Assembly: GCA_035567895.1 (NCBI GenBank)
Contig: DATMPC010000070.1
Coordinates: 62,001 to 126,000 of the forward strand
DNA from: Terriglobales bacterium
Lineage (GTDB): Bacteria; Acidobacteriota; Terriglobia; Terriglobales; Acidobacteriaceae
Length of the DNA stretch: 64,000 nt
Reading direction: 5' to 3'
Shown here: positions 17,942 to 26,624 of the stretch, piece after piece
Layout: each line of letters opens with the position of its first letter
Numbering within the stretch: position 1 is the stretch's first letter
Position numbers and translations under genes: made by a program
The notes under the pieces: model-generated
Told to the model about the DNA's origin: nothing
Seen by the model: the letters and a program-made list of their open reading frames with translations, nothing else
The model's database searches: none

Positions 17942-18829
17942 TTACGATGCTCTCGCGGACTGCCCGATCGCCTGGGCGAGCGTCTCGCCGATCACCGCCG
18001 GCGACTTCGCTACCTGAATCCCAGCAGCCTCCAGCGCTTTGATCTTCTCGCTGGCAGTACCGTGTCCTCCGGAGATGATGGCGCCCGCATGGCCCATGCG
18101 GCGTCCAGGGGGCGCAGTTTGACCGGCGATGAATGAGACAACCGGCTTGGCAACATATTGCTTTACGTACTCCGCCGCAGTCTCCTCCGCATTGCCGCCT
18201 ATCTCGCCGATCATGATGATGGCTTCTGTCTCCGGATCTTCATTGAACAACTTGAGAGCATCGACGAAGGTCGTTCCGATTATCGGATCGCCGCCAATGC
18301 CGATCGCCGTTGACTGGCCGATTCCCCGCTGGGAAAGCTGATAAACAGCTTCATAGGTAAGAGTCCCAGATCGGGACACGATTCCGACGTTGCCCTGCTT
18401 ATGGATCCGTCCCGGCATAATGCCAATCTTGCATTTCCCGGGCGAGATGATGCCCGGACAATTCGGACCAATCAACCGCGAGCGCTTGCCCTGGAGGTAT
18501 TGCCAGGCCCGAACCATATCCATCACCGGAATACCTTCGGTAATACAGACAATCAGCGGCATGCCGGCGTCCGCAGCTTCCATGATTGCGTCAGCGGCAA
18601 ACGGAGGAGGCACAAAGATCATCGTCGCATCGGCGCCGGTTTCGCGCATGGCCTGTTCGACGGTGTTGAAGACATGCCATCCTTCATGGGTAGTTCCACC
18701 CTTTCCGGGGGTCACACCGCCGACAACTTTTGTTCCGTATTCCGCACATCCCTTCGCGTGGAATGTGCCCTCACGTCCGGTAATGCCCTGGACGATTAAT
18801 CTCGTGTTTTGGTCAACCAATATGCTCAT
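17942..18829 (-). CDS. sucD: Succinyl-CoA synthetase alpha subunit
   Basis: 295 residues. The N-terminal CoA-binding domain begins [39 protein letters not shown] follows, and the phosphohistidine is His256 in GGHGTASEK. With SucC it interconverts succinyl-CoA and succinate with NTP formation in the TCA cycle. It starts 12 bases after an unrelated membrane protein gene that separates it from sucC. Confidence 0.97.
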   Translation of the reverse strand: MSILVDQNTRLIVQGITGREGTFHAKGCAEYGTKVVGGVTPGKGGTTHEGWHVFNTVEQAMRETGADATMIFVPPPFAADAIMEAADAGMPLIVCITEGIPVMDMVRAWQYLQGKRSRLIGPNCPGIISPGKCKIGIMPGRIHKQGNVGIVSRSGTLTYEAVYQLSQRGIGQSTAIGIGGDPIIGTTFVDALKLFNEDPETEAIIMIGEIGGNAEETAAEYVKQYVAKPVVSFIAGQTAPPGRRMGHAGAIISGGHGTASEKIKALEAAGIQVAKSPAVIGETLAQAIGQSARAS

Positions 18830-18841
18830 GTTCTTCTGTTT

Positions 18842-19963
18842 CTAAGTTTCCAAGCTTGAAGGCTCAAGACGCTGAGCCGCAAGCATCTTCTCCGCACTGC
18901 AGTTTTCACAGAACGGTAACAGTGAGTGCCGAATTGCTTTGCACTTCGTGCATGCCTCATAGAGTCGCGAGCCGCAAGCTGGACAGCTGTAAGGTTCTTC
19001 ACCGGCTTGTTCCAAGGGAGTAGGGGAAGCAATCTTGCCAACTGTGCGACGAGTCCAGAAAAGATAACGCCTGGGTCCGCGACGAATTGGGTAATCGCAA
19101 ATTGGACAAAAAAAGGCTTCATACGCATCTCGGTACTGCTTAAGAAGCCAACTCTGCTTAGGACTGCGCACCATTCTTAACAGCCATACTAGGATGTACC
19201 CAGTGATCACGATTGATGCAGAGAGCAGAATGTATTTGAAGTACCGTGTTGGAAAATGTTGATGAATTACGAGAACGGTCTGACAGAGTATAGCTACGGC
19301 CGCTCCGTAGACGAGCGGTCCGTACATCCCCACTCGTTTCTTACCGATCAGCATGACAGCGAATACAAGCAAAGGGATTAGGAGTAGCAGTTTCAGACCG
19401 GCAAGTTTCCGATCGTGCAGGCGATCAAGGCGCGCTAGCTCCTGGTCAGCCGTCTTCCGTTGCTCTCCAAGTTTTTCTTCTACGCCGCGCTTCTCATCCC
19501 CAAGCTGACGTTCACGCTGGCTCAGCTTCAGAATGTCCTCATACAAGAGCTGATCTTGCTGTTGATTCGCAAGAAACATGTTTGCGCTTTCGGCGAGCGC
19601 GCGTTGCTGAGGCTGAGAAGCTGTAAGACCTTTCTGCGCATTTAGGCGCTGCATATCGAGCAGCTGCCTCAAAGTTTCCACATATCGACCGGTGCTGTCT
19701 CGCAATAGGGACTGGCGTTCCCGCTGCGCGTCCAGGCTGCGGTTTACCTCAGCAAGTTGCTTGTCAATACTGTCGCGCTGACTTAGTAGTTCTGCACTTA
19801 AGAGTTTCTTCTCCACGTCCTCTCTGCGAGGCCCAGGTAGAGTGCCTATGTCATCAACAGCAAAGTCGAGCAACCAAAAACTCATTATCGAGAAGAGGAT
19901 AGTGAATGTGCCTACAAGAACACGATGCCTCCACGGACCCTTGTTCTTATTTGTCTCAGCCAT
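18842..19963 (-). CDS. Membrane protein with coiled coil and zinc-ribbon tail, between sucC and sucD
   Basis: 373 residues of no recognised family. A membrane span near residue 15-33 (VLVGTFTILFSIMSFWLL) precedes about 150 residues of charged heptad-like helix (LLSQRDSIDKQLAEVNRSL). Three hydrophobic segments follow at about 190-265. The C-terminal region has cysteine pairs CPIC, CPAC, CTKC and CENC, so two zinc ribbons are likely. It is 31 bases after the sucC stop and 12 bases before sucD, so it appears co-transcribed. Function is unknown; a link to the TCA enzyme is not implied by sequence. Confidence 0.75.
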   Translation of the reverse strand: MAETNKNKGPWRHRVLVGTFTILFSIMSFWLLDFAVDDIGTLPGPRREDVEKKLLSAELLSQRDSIDKQLAEVNRSLDAQRERQSLLRDSTGRYVETLRQLLDMQRLNAQKGLTASQPQQRALAESANMFLANQQQDQLLYEDILKLSQRERQLGDEKRGVEEKLGEQRKTADQELARLDRLHDRKLAGLKLLLLIPLLVFAVMLIGKKRVGMYGPLVYGAAVAILCQTVLVIHQHFPTRYFKYILLSASIVITGYILVWLLRMVRSPKQSWLLKQYRDAYEAFFCPICDYPIRRGPRRYLFWTRRTVGKIASPTPLEQAGEEPYSCPACGSRLYEACTKCKAIRHSLLPFCENCSAEKMLAAQRLEPSSLET

Positions 19964-19994
19964 TAGAGAGTTGTTCCCAAGCGTGAGCCGCTGC

Positions 19995-21170
19995 TCAACT
20001 TACTTTTGCTGCCCTGACGACTCTTTCCGCCGCATCTTTCATCGTGTCTGCCACAATGAAATTCAGACCTGAATGTTTGAGAATTTCCCTGCCTTGCTCC
20101 ACATTTGTCCCTTCCAAGCGCAGGACCACGGGAATCCCAATCTTCGTTTTCTTCGCAGCTTCGACAACTCCCTTGGCCAGCGTATCGACGCGCAAGATAC
20201 CGCCGAAAATGTTGATCAGGACTGCCTTCACGTTCTTGTCGCTCAGCAGGATCTCGAACGCATGTTCTACTTGTTCAGCATTTGCGCCGCCGCCTACGTC
20301 GAGGAAGTTTGCCGGCATGCCGCCTGCGTACTGAATGATGTCCATCGTCGCCATCGCCAGGCCGGCGCCGTTCACCATGCAGGCGATGTTTCCATCAAGC
20401 CGAATGTAATTCAGGCTGTACTTCGACGCTTCCACTTCGAGTGGATCTTCTTCCGCGATGTCGCGCAGCTCCTTAATGTCCTTGTGGCGGAAGAGGGCGT
20501 TGTCGTCGAAGTTCATCTTTGCGTCGAGTGCGAAGACTCGTCCGTCAGTTGTAGTGATGAAAGGATTGATCTCGCACAACGAAGCATCGGCTTCTGCCGT
20601 TGCGCGGTACAGAGCGGTCATTAACTGCACTGCAGGATTGACCTGTTCCGGTTTGAGACCGAGAGCGAACGCCAGCTTGCGCGCCTGAAAGGCCTGAAAC
20701 CCAACTGCAGGATCGACCGTTTCCTTCAGAATTGCGTTTGGATCCTTGGCGGCGACCTCTTCAATCTCCATGCCGCCTGCCGCAGATGCCATGAAGACCA
20801 GCTTCGAAGTCGCGCGATCGAGCACAATGCCCAGGTAGAGCTCGCGCTCGATGGGCAGCGTCTCCTCAATCAAGAGCCGTTGCACCTTCTGCCCTTGAGG
20901 TCCGGTTTGATGCGTAACCAACTGCATGCCGAGTATCTTGCCTGCGAGCTGCTCGGCTTCTTCCGCGGTTTTCGCCAGCTTCACGCCGCCGCCCTTACCA
21001 CGTCCACCGGCGTGGATCTGCGCCTTGACGACGATGCCCTTCGCACCATTCGCGAGCAGACGTTTGGCGATCTCAAACGCTTCTTCTTTGGTGTTAGCCA
21101 TCTCGCCGCGCGGAACCGCGACGCCATACTTCGCAAGAATGCCTTTGGCTTGATACTCGTGAATTTTCAT
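19995..21170 (-). CDS. sucC: Succinyl-CoA synthetase beta subunit
   Basis: 391 residues. It starts [20 protein letters not shown], the classic SucC N-terminus, followed by an ATP-grasp domain ([21 protein letters not shown]). The C-terminal ligase domain contains [16 protein letters not shown]. It binds nucleotide and pairs with SucD. It heads the minus-strand cluster. The gene order sucC - unknown membrane protein - sucD is not the usual adjacent pair. Confidence 0.97.
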   Translation of the reverse strand: MKIHEYQAKGILAKYGVAVPRGEMANTKEEAFEIAKRLLANGAKGIVVKAQIHAGGRGKGGGVKLAKTAEEAEQLAGKILGMQLVTHQTGPQGQKVQRLLIEETLPIERELYLGIVLDRATSKLVFMASAAGGMEIEEVAAKDPNAILKETVDPAVGFQAFQARKLAFALGLKPEQVNPAVQLMTALYRATAEADASLCEINPFITTTDGRVFALDAKMNFDDNALFRHKDIKELRDIAEEDPLEVEASKYSLNYIRLDGNIACMVNGAGLAMATMDIIQYAGGMPANFLDVGGGANAEQVEHAFEILLSDKNVKAVLINIFGGILRVDTLAKGVVEAAKKTKIGIPVVLRLEGTNVEQGREILKHSGLNFIVADTMKDAAERVVRAAKVS

Positions 21171-21297
21171 GAATTGGGGATTTCAGAGGAGGAAGGAACT
21201 CTACGCAGTTCCGACCACATGAAGGAAACTCACGATTTTATAGGACGATGAGCTACGCGGGCAAACCGCTGTGACCAACTGCTTCGACGACGAGAAC

Positions 21298-21927
21298 CTA
21301 TTTTTGCGTAATCACCAATTGACCGTTCTCAATTTTCAAGTCGCTCACGAATTCCGGCAACTTTAGCTTCTCGTGGGCCTCTGGCTCGCTCAGCTTCTTA
21401 TCCAATTGCGCCTGCACCACCGAGATGGGCACGGGCATACTTCCGATTTTGAAGCTCGTTGGTTGGAAGGTCGCGTAGCCATCCTGCGCTCCTAGGTGAC
21501 CGCTCAGTGTAACGAAGACATCTTTGCCATATACATTAGCTACGAACTGGCCTTTCACTTCATCTCCCTCGAAGACTACCTGAGGATCTTTCACCGGCAC
21601 TTGCTCCGGTGTGACCTCAGCAGAGGTAGCCGGATTGTTGTTCGGCGAGGCAGCGGTCTGAGCGGGCCGAGGCTGGGGCTGCGGATTGGCGACAACGAGA
21701 GCCGCCGCCACTTCATCGGATGTAAGCCGAACTTCGGTGCCAGAGTCTCCCCGCTGATGCGCTTCTTGCAACTCTCCGAGCTTGTTTTGGAACCCGTTCG
21801 CATTCTTTGCGATTGCTGTTGGCGATTGTTTCCGAGGCGCAAGACGATCAGGCGGCTTGAGGAAAAGAGCAATCACGAAACACAGAATGACCAAAATGGG
21901 CCACCGGATAATCTTGTAGATGCGCAT
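21298..21927 (-). CDS. Membrane-anchored protein of unknown function
   Basis: 209 residues from ATG 21927, chosen because AGAGGG lies 9 bases upstream and the protein then opens MRIYKIIRWPILVILCFVIA, a basic start plus one membrane anchor. A Pro/Gln/Ala-rich linker (NPQPQPRPAQTAAS) follows. The C-terminal beta-rich domain (VVFEGDEVKGQFVANVYGKD ... ATFQPTSFKIGSMPVPISVV) resembles lipid-binding LptE/YlxR-like or DUF2140-type envelope domains only loosely. No family is assigned. Confidence 0.7.
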   Translation of the reverse strand: MRIYKIIRWPILVILCFVIALFLKPPDRLAPRKQSPTAIAKNANGFQNKLGELQEAHQRGDSGTEVRLTSDEVAAALVVANPQPQPRPAQTAASPNNNPATSAEVTPEQVPVKDPQVVFEGDEVKGQFVANVYGKDVFVTLSGHLGAQDGYATFQPTSFKIGSMPVPISVVQAQLDKKLSEPEAHEKLKLPEFVSDLKIENGQLVITQK

Positions 21928-22039
21928 GACGATCCCTCTGACGAGTGCTCCGTCTAGGAAAGCACACTCCGAGGTCAACAGGAAGATTACTTAGGGTCGG
22001 CAGAATCCGGAGGGTGAATGCGGATTGATGAATCGTGAG

Positions 22040-22363
22040 TTACTTAGTGTTCTTCAATCTTCCCGTGAGCATGAGCCCGAGCATGCGAAAGTCGCTGATG
22101 AACGACCACCACGGATGTCCGAAGGTCGCTGGCTTATTGCCTTCAATGAGAAAGTGACCGGTCCAGGCGAAACCGTAGCCGATTGGAATCCAGAGCAAAG
22201 CCCAGATGTAATGGCCAGTTGCGATGGCCCACACGAACACGGCCAGGCCAAGCAGAGTCCCACAAGCGTGCAGAAAACGGTTCCCTGCGCTCGAATGCTC
22301 CTTGAGATAGAACGCGAAGAATTCGTCGTAGGACGAGAAACGCTCTCTTGTTGGCTCTGCCAT
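22040..22363 (-). CDS. DUF962 / Mpo1-like family membrane protein
   Basis: 107 residues. The signature FSSYDEFFAFYLKEHSSAGN, RFLHACGT and the downstream GHFLIEGNKPATFGHPWWS carry the conserved histidines of the Mpo1 family. Yeast Mpo1 is an Fe(II)-dependent dioxygenase acting on 2-hydroxy fatty acids; bacterial members are mostly uncharacterised. Two hydrophobic spans lie between the motifs. The stop is 7 bases from... the thiG reading direction: thiG ends at 22371, just upstream on the same strand, so the two are probably co-transcribed. Confidence 0.85.
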   Translation of the reverse strand: MAEPTRERFSSYDEFFAFYLKEHSSAGNRFLHACGTLLGLAVFVWAIATGHYIWALLWIPIGYGFAWTGHFLIEGNKPATFGHPWWSFISDFRMLGLMLTGRLKNTK

Positions 22364-22370
22364 AGTCTGC

Positions 22371-23141
22371 TTAGCGAACTGCGCCTTCTAGCGGCGAACT
22401 CGCGGTGGCGTACAGCTTCTTCGGCATTCGGCCGGCGAGATGGGCACTGCGGCCAGCGATGACGGCATGCTGCATGGCCTCAGCCATGAGCACAGGGTCC
22501 TCGGCATTCGCGATTGCGGTATTCATCAGTACGGCATCTGCGCCCAGTTCCATCGCGACGGTCGCGTCAGAAGCAGTACCAACACCGGCGTCCACGATCA
22601 GCGGAACATCTGTAATCATCTCGCGCAGAATGCGGATCGTCGCAGCATTCTGGATACCGAGTCCGCTTCCGATTGGTGCTCCGAGCGGCATGATTGCACT
22701 GGCGCCGGCGTCCAATAATCTCTTCGCAACTACAATGTCATCAGACGTGTACGGAAGAACCGTGAATCCTTCCTTCACCAGAGTTCGCGTAGCTTCGATG
22801 GTCGCCTGCACGTCAGGAAAAAGAGTCTTCTGATCGCCGATTACTTCCACCTTCACCCAATCCGACAGTCCAACTTCGCGGCCAAGCATCGCGGTGCGGA
22901 CGGCCTCGTCTGCGGTGTAGCAGCCGGCAGTGTTGGGCAGTAGAAAGTAGCGGTGCGGATCGATGAAGTCGAGCAGCGACTCCTTGCTGCGATCAAGGTT
23001 CACGCGGCGTACAGCCACGGTTACGATCTCAGCGCCTGAGGCTTCGATGGCGCGCCTCGTCTGCTCGCCGTTTTTGTACTTCCCCGTGCCGACAATCAGG
23101 CGCGAGTTGAAGGCTCGTCCGGCAATTACCAGTTCATCCAT
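22371..23141 (-). CDS. thiG: Thiazole synthase ThiG
   Basis: 256 residues, full length. [19 protein letters not shown] opens the TIM barrel. Lys97 in [10 protein letters not shown] is the Schiff-base lysine, and [26 protein letters not shown] and [14 protein letters not shown] complete the signature. It forms the thiazole ring of thiamine from deoxyxylulose phosphate, ThiS-thiocarboxylate and a glycine-derived imine. No thiS, thiF, thiE or thiO gene is adjacent, and I see no TPP riboswitch upstream. It precedes the DUF962 gene by 7 bases. Confidence 0.95.
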   Translation of the reverse strand: MDELVIAGRAFNSRLIVGTGKYKNGEQTRRAIEASGAEIVTVAVRRVNLDRSKESLLDFIDPHRYFLLPNTAGCYTADEAVRTAMLGREVGLSDWVKVEVIGDQKTLFPDVQATIEATRTLVKEGFTVLPYTSDDIVVAKRLLDAGASAIMPLGAPIGSGLGIQNAATIRILREMITDVPLIVDAGVGTASDATVAMELGADAVLMNTAIANAEDPVLMAEAMQHAVIAGRSAHLAGRMPKKLYATASSPLEGAVR

Positions 23142-23228
23142 AGTCGATTTCCAGCCGACTCAATTCTACTCGTTAGTCGCCAATTCTCGACTGGTACCCG
23201 GGTTTCGAGGGAAGCCCTGCTGGAACAC

Positions 23229-23366
23229 GACACGGATCACACGGATTGAACGGATTTCACGGATAACCCCATGTAGAGTGGCTCCTCGCGTAACTAGCTT
23301 CGTTGCTCTTTTTCGATCCGTTCCCGAATTCTCCGTGTGATCCGTTCAATCCGCGTGATCCGTGTC
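23229..23366. repeat. ACGGAT-type inverted repeat upstream of thiG
   Basis: Two 27-bp inverted arms at 23229-23255 and 23340-23366 are built from CACGGATCACACGGATT and match with one mismatch. They enclose 84 bases between thiG and fadD. The design (tandem short units, long inverted arms, intergenic position) matches the CACGGAG and ACGAAGG elements with a different core. Confidence 0.82.
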
Positions 23367-23382
23367 ATGTTTTTCTGCTCAA

Positions 23383-25167
23383 CTAGACGGTCGCGGGATG
23401 GGGCGCATGCGCGCTTTCATACATGGCATCGATCTGCTTCTTGTATTTCTGTTCGATCACCCGTCGTTTGAGCTTGAGACTTGGAGTCATCTCCCCTTTA
23501 TCCACGGTGAAATCGTCGGGAACTAGTAGGACCTTCTTGAGCGTCTCGAATTGGGCGAGTTCCTGATTAGCATCAGCAACAACCTTCTCGTAGGCTTCAA
23601 TCACCCTGGGATCTCGTATCAGAGTTTCGCGCGACGCAGCGCCGATTCCCTGTTCTGCTGCCCACTGCTCAAGCGCCGGGAAATTTGGACAGATGATCAC
23701 GCTAATGAACTTTCTCGCATTTCCAATCACAACTGGATGCCCAACCAGCGGCGACATCTTCAGCTTGTTCTCAATCGGCTGCGGAGCCACGAACTTTCCG
23801 CCACTGGTTTTGATCAGGTCTTTCTTGCGATCGGTAATGCTCAGGAATCCCTCGGCATCGATGTTGCCGATGTCGCCGGTCTTGAACCAATCCCCCTCGA
23901 ATGCTTTTGCAGTCTCTTCCGGATTCTGCCAGTAGCCCTTGAAAACTGATGGGCCGCGCACCCACAGTTCTCCATCTTCGGCGATGCGGCACTCGACATT
24001 GGAGAGTGGCTTGCCTACGGTTCCGAGCTTGTTAGCTTCTGGCTCGTTCACAGCGATGACGGGCGAAGTCTCGCTTAACCCGTATCCTTCGAGGATGCGA
24101 ATGCCCATGTCCGCGTACCACCGCGCCAGGTCGATGCCAAGCGGGGCTCCGCCGGAAACGTACATCTCGACTCTTCCACCGAACCATTGATGAATCGCCT
24201 TATAGACAACACGATTGGCGACTTCCCACTGCCAGTCGGAAGGCCGCTGCCCGCAGACAATCTCGTCACGGTGGTCTTGTCCAACGCGCAAGGCCCATTC
24301 ATATACGGGCCGCTTCAGGCCTATAGCGGCGCGACTTTCAACCCCCTGCCGCACTTTTTCATAGACTCGGGGAACGCCGACAAACAAGTGTGGACGAACC
24401 TGCTGAAGTTTGGCGGCGAGCTCATCGAAGCTTGGACAGTAGGCCAGGGTGACTCCGCGCAGGAAACACAAATAATCCACGTGGCGAGCGGTGACATGCG
24501 AGAGCGGGAGAAACGATAACGTGGACTGTCCCGGCTGCCAGCCCAGGCTGCGCGCCGTCTGTTCCAGATTCGACGCAATGTTGCGATGCGTGAGCATTAC
24601 GCCCTTGGGCACTCCCGTGGTCCCTGACGTGTAAATGATCGTCGCCAGATCATCAGGCAAGGCGGATCGCGCAAGATCATCGAATTGCGCGTCGCGTTGA
24701 ACTGGTTCTTTTGAGCGCATGATCTCGCTCATGCGGATGGCATCTGGAGAATCCAGCTCGTCCATTACCACGATGTGCTCGAGTTGAGTCTCGTGCCTGA
24801 TGCTGAGTACCTTGTCGAGCTGCTTTCGGGTGGACAGAAAAATTGCCCGCGCACCCGAGTTCTTCAAAACGAATGCTGTTTGCTCGGCGGTGAGAGTCGG
24901 ATAGATCGGGACATCGACTACACCCAGGAGCAGACAAGCCCAATCGGTGATAGCCCACTCGAAGCGGTTTTCTGATATGAGCGCGACTCGGTCGCCCTTA
25001 CGAATCTGCCAGGCTCTGAGCTGCTCTGCCACGTGATACACACGGGCATACAGTTCGCGCGACGAGATGTCGTGCCAGACTCCCTCGCGCTCGAAGGTCA
25101 TGACGCGCGACAGATCGCGGTCGACCGCAACAAAGAAGATTTCGTTGAGCGTGCGCAGGCTGCTCAG
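23383..25167 (-). CDS. Long-chain acyl-CoA synthetase
   Basis: 594 residues if begun at CTG 25167. It is an AMP-forming ligase: TIIYTSGTTGVPKGVMLTHR binds ATP, GYGLSETSPVI and FKTGDIGNIDAEG follow, and the lysine region is ITDRKKDLIKTSGGKFVAP. It activates long-chain fatty acids with CoA. The first ATG in frame (25101) would drop conserved residues LNEIFFVAVDRDLSRV. Upstream, CTG at 25167 has GGAGGT 6 bases before it and overlaps the TetR stop as CTGA, arguing for a CTG start coupled to the regulator gene. The frame is closed at 25198-25200. Confidence 0.9.
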   Translation of the reverse strand: MSSLRTLNEIFFVAVDRDLSRVMTFEREGVWHDISSRELYARVYHVAEQLRAWQIRKGDRVALISENRFEWAITDWACLLLGVVDVPIYPTLTAEQTAFVLKNSGARAIFLSTRKQLDKVLSIRHETQLEHIVVMDELDSPDAIRMSEIMRSKEPVQRDAQFDDLARSALPDDLATIIYTSGTTGVPKGVMLTHRNIASNLEQTARSLGWQPGQSTLSFLPLSHVTARHVDYLCFLRGVTLAYCPSFDELAAKLQQVRPHLFVGVPRVYEKVRQGVESRAAIGLKRPVYEWALRVGQDHRDEIVCGQRPSDWQWEVANRVVYKAIHQWFGGRVEMYVSGGAPLGIDLARWYADMGIRILEGYGLSETSPVIAVNEPEANKLGTVGKPLSNVECRIAEDGELWVRGPSVFKGYWQNPEETAKAFEGDWFKTGDIGNIDAEGFLSITDRKKDLIKTSGGKFVAPQPIENKLKMSPLVGHPVVIGNARKFISVIICPNFPALEQWAAEQGIGAASRETLIRDPRVIEAYEKVVADANQELAQFETLKKVLLVPDDFTVDKGEMTPSLKLKRRVIEQKYKKQIDAMYESAHAPHPATV

Positions 25168-25835
25168 GAGCGCACCTCCATTCCAGAGAGTAGTAGGTCA
25201 ACCACCGGATCAGCGGCGGCAGCTAGATCGTGCTCGCGGCTGCTCAACACCCATGCTGTGACTAACTCGTCCATTGCTCCAAAAAGACACGCTGCGGCTA
25301 TTTTGTCAGAGATGTCCGGACGTATGCTTCCCCGTCGCTGACCGTCGCGAATGACTTCACGAATCAAGTTAAAGTATCCCTTCAATTCACGCTGTGAGAA
25401 CTCGGCCAGAAACTTCGCGCTCTGTCGCAATTCCGTTTGCAGCACTACGGCCAAATTCCTATTCTGGCTCAAGGCTCGAAGATGCAGGCGAGCCAGCGCA
25501 CGAAGCTTTGCCGGGGCATCGTCTAATCCTGACATTTCTTCTTTCGCTTGACGCAGAAATGCTTCGAAAGCGCTGTCGAGTGCGGCCATCAGAATCTGCT
25601 CTTTCGACTTGAAGTAGAGGTAGATCGTCCCGTCGGCGACATTTGCGCGATCCGCGATGTCCGAAACTCGGCTATTGTGGAATCCCTTCTCGCCGATAAC
25701 GGCAATGGCGGCATCCAGAATCCGATGGTATTTGTCTCCGGGACGGCCGCCGTTGATTCCGCTCGCGGCGTTTCGTCCCCGGGATTCCATCGATTGCGCC
25801 GATTTTGACTTGTCCGCTTGCCTGCTTTGCGCCAT
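25164..25835 (-). CDS. TetR-family regulator, probably of fatty-acid genes
   Basis: 223 residues from ATG 25835. An in-frame extension to 25985 lacks TetR character and is not used. After a low-complexity N-terminus comes the helix-turn-helix: HRILDAAIAVIGEKGFHNSR, VSDIADRANVADGTIYLYFK, SKEQIL. The C-terminal ligand domain resembles FadR/YsiA-type regulators. Its stop overlaps the downstream acyl-CoA synthetase start, so it likely controls that gene in response to acyl-CoA; this is inference from context. Confidence 0.88.
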   Translation of the reverse strand: MAQSRQADKSKSAQSMESRGRNAASGINGGRPGDKYHRILDAAIAVIGEKGFHNSRVSDIADRANVADGTIYLYFKSKEQILMAALDSAFEAFLRQAKEEMSGLDDAPAKLRALARLHLRALSQNRNLAVVLQTELRQSAKFLAEFSQRELKGYFNLIREVIRDGQRRGSIRPDISDKIAAACLFGAMDELVTAWVLSSREHDLAAAADPVVDLLLSGMEVRS

Positions 25836-25988
25836 TGTGTCCCAGAACTTTGCACTGTACTGGGTTTTCCGCGCGATAAGCAAGAGAACCGCGGTTGACC
25901 ATCCGGCGTAACTGCGGGTACTCTGTTTCGCCCCGATGGAGAAACCGCATGCTACATGTCTACCAGGGCAGAACCTCAGGAGCACTTG

Positions 25989-26540
25989 ATGCGTAAACCG
26001 ATTCTTAACTTTTTACTTACAGTTCTAGCTTTCGCAACAGTATCGGCGGCCCAACCCGCCGACCAGACCACCCCTCCCGACCCTAAGATCAAAGTTGGCG
26101 ATACGGCGCCCGATTTCAAGCTGCGTGACCAGACCGGAAAAGAAGTGAAGCTTTCCGACTACCGCGGCAAGAAAAATGTCGTCCTCGCGTTTTACGTCTT
26201 CGCCTTCACAGGTGGTTGAGGGAAGGAGATGAAGGCCTTCCAGGATCAGCTGCAGAAACTGGAAGGTGCAGACACCCAGGTGCTGGGTGTGAGCATGGAT
26301 AGTCCATTCGCCAATAAAGCTTGGGCGGCACAGATTGGAGTGACATTCCCGCTACTCAGCGATCTTGGCGGCGACACTAGCAAAGAGTATGGCGTTTACG
26401 ATCCGAGCTACAAAGCCTCACGGCGTGTGACCTATCTAATCGACAAGGAAGGCAAAGTGGTCGAGATGCAAAAAGACCGCGACGCCATCGATCCGAGTGC
26501 GGTCGTCACAAGTTGTGAGCGAAGACGAATGAAGAGTTAA
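25989..26540 (+). CDS. Secreted peroxiredoxin with in-frame TGA, probable selenoprotein
   Basis: 183 residues if TGA at 26217-26219 is read as selenocysteine (residue 77). ATG 25989 has AGGAG 6 bases upstream and opens a signal peptide ([20 protein letters not shown]). Upstream of TGA is [19 protein letters not shown] and FYVFAFTGG; downstream, in the same frame, [26 protein letters not shown] and [14 protein letters not shown] complete an AhpC/TSA-type peroxiredoxin. TGA falls exactly at the peroxidatic cysteine of the TxxC motif (TGG-Sec). A candidate SECIS hairpin begins 17 bases after it. A nonsense mutation or sequencing error is the alternative. It would reduce peroxides outside the cytoplasm. 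Confidence 0.85.
26236..26266 (+). promoter_or_regulatory. Candidate bacterial SECIS hairpin
   Basis: CCTTCCAG (26236-26243) pairs perfectly with CTGGAAGG (26259-26266) across a 15-base loop starting with G. It starts 17 bases after the in-frame TGA, within the distance known for bacterial SECIS elements. A competing smaller stem GGAAGG/CCTTCC (26221-26241) could form instead. Assignment rests on position and pairing by eye. Confidence 0.55.
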
Positions 26541-26624
26541 ATCGCCTCAATGAACTTCTCTTGACACGGCGACGGCATCAGTCCAGCATGTTGCCCGATT
26601 AGCTTAAACATTCGGGAGACACTC

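Noticed and set aside
23142-23228. TPP riboswitch upstream of thiG
   Set aside because: I could not find the CTGAGA and ACCTGA-type conserved boxes on the minus strand.
25956-26540. Two separate genes (87 and 103 codons) at the peroxiredoxin locus
   Set aside because: Both lie in the same frame separated only by TGA, and together make one complete peroxiredoxin; a two-gene reading leaves each half non-functional.
26561-26590. Sigma-70 promoter before the class V aminotransferase
   Set aside because: TTGACA is present at 26561 but no acceptable -10 box lies 16-18 bases downstream.
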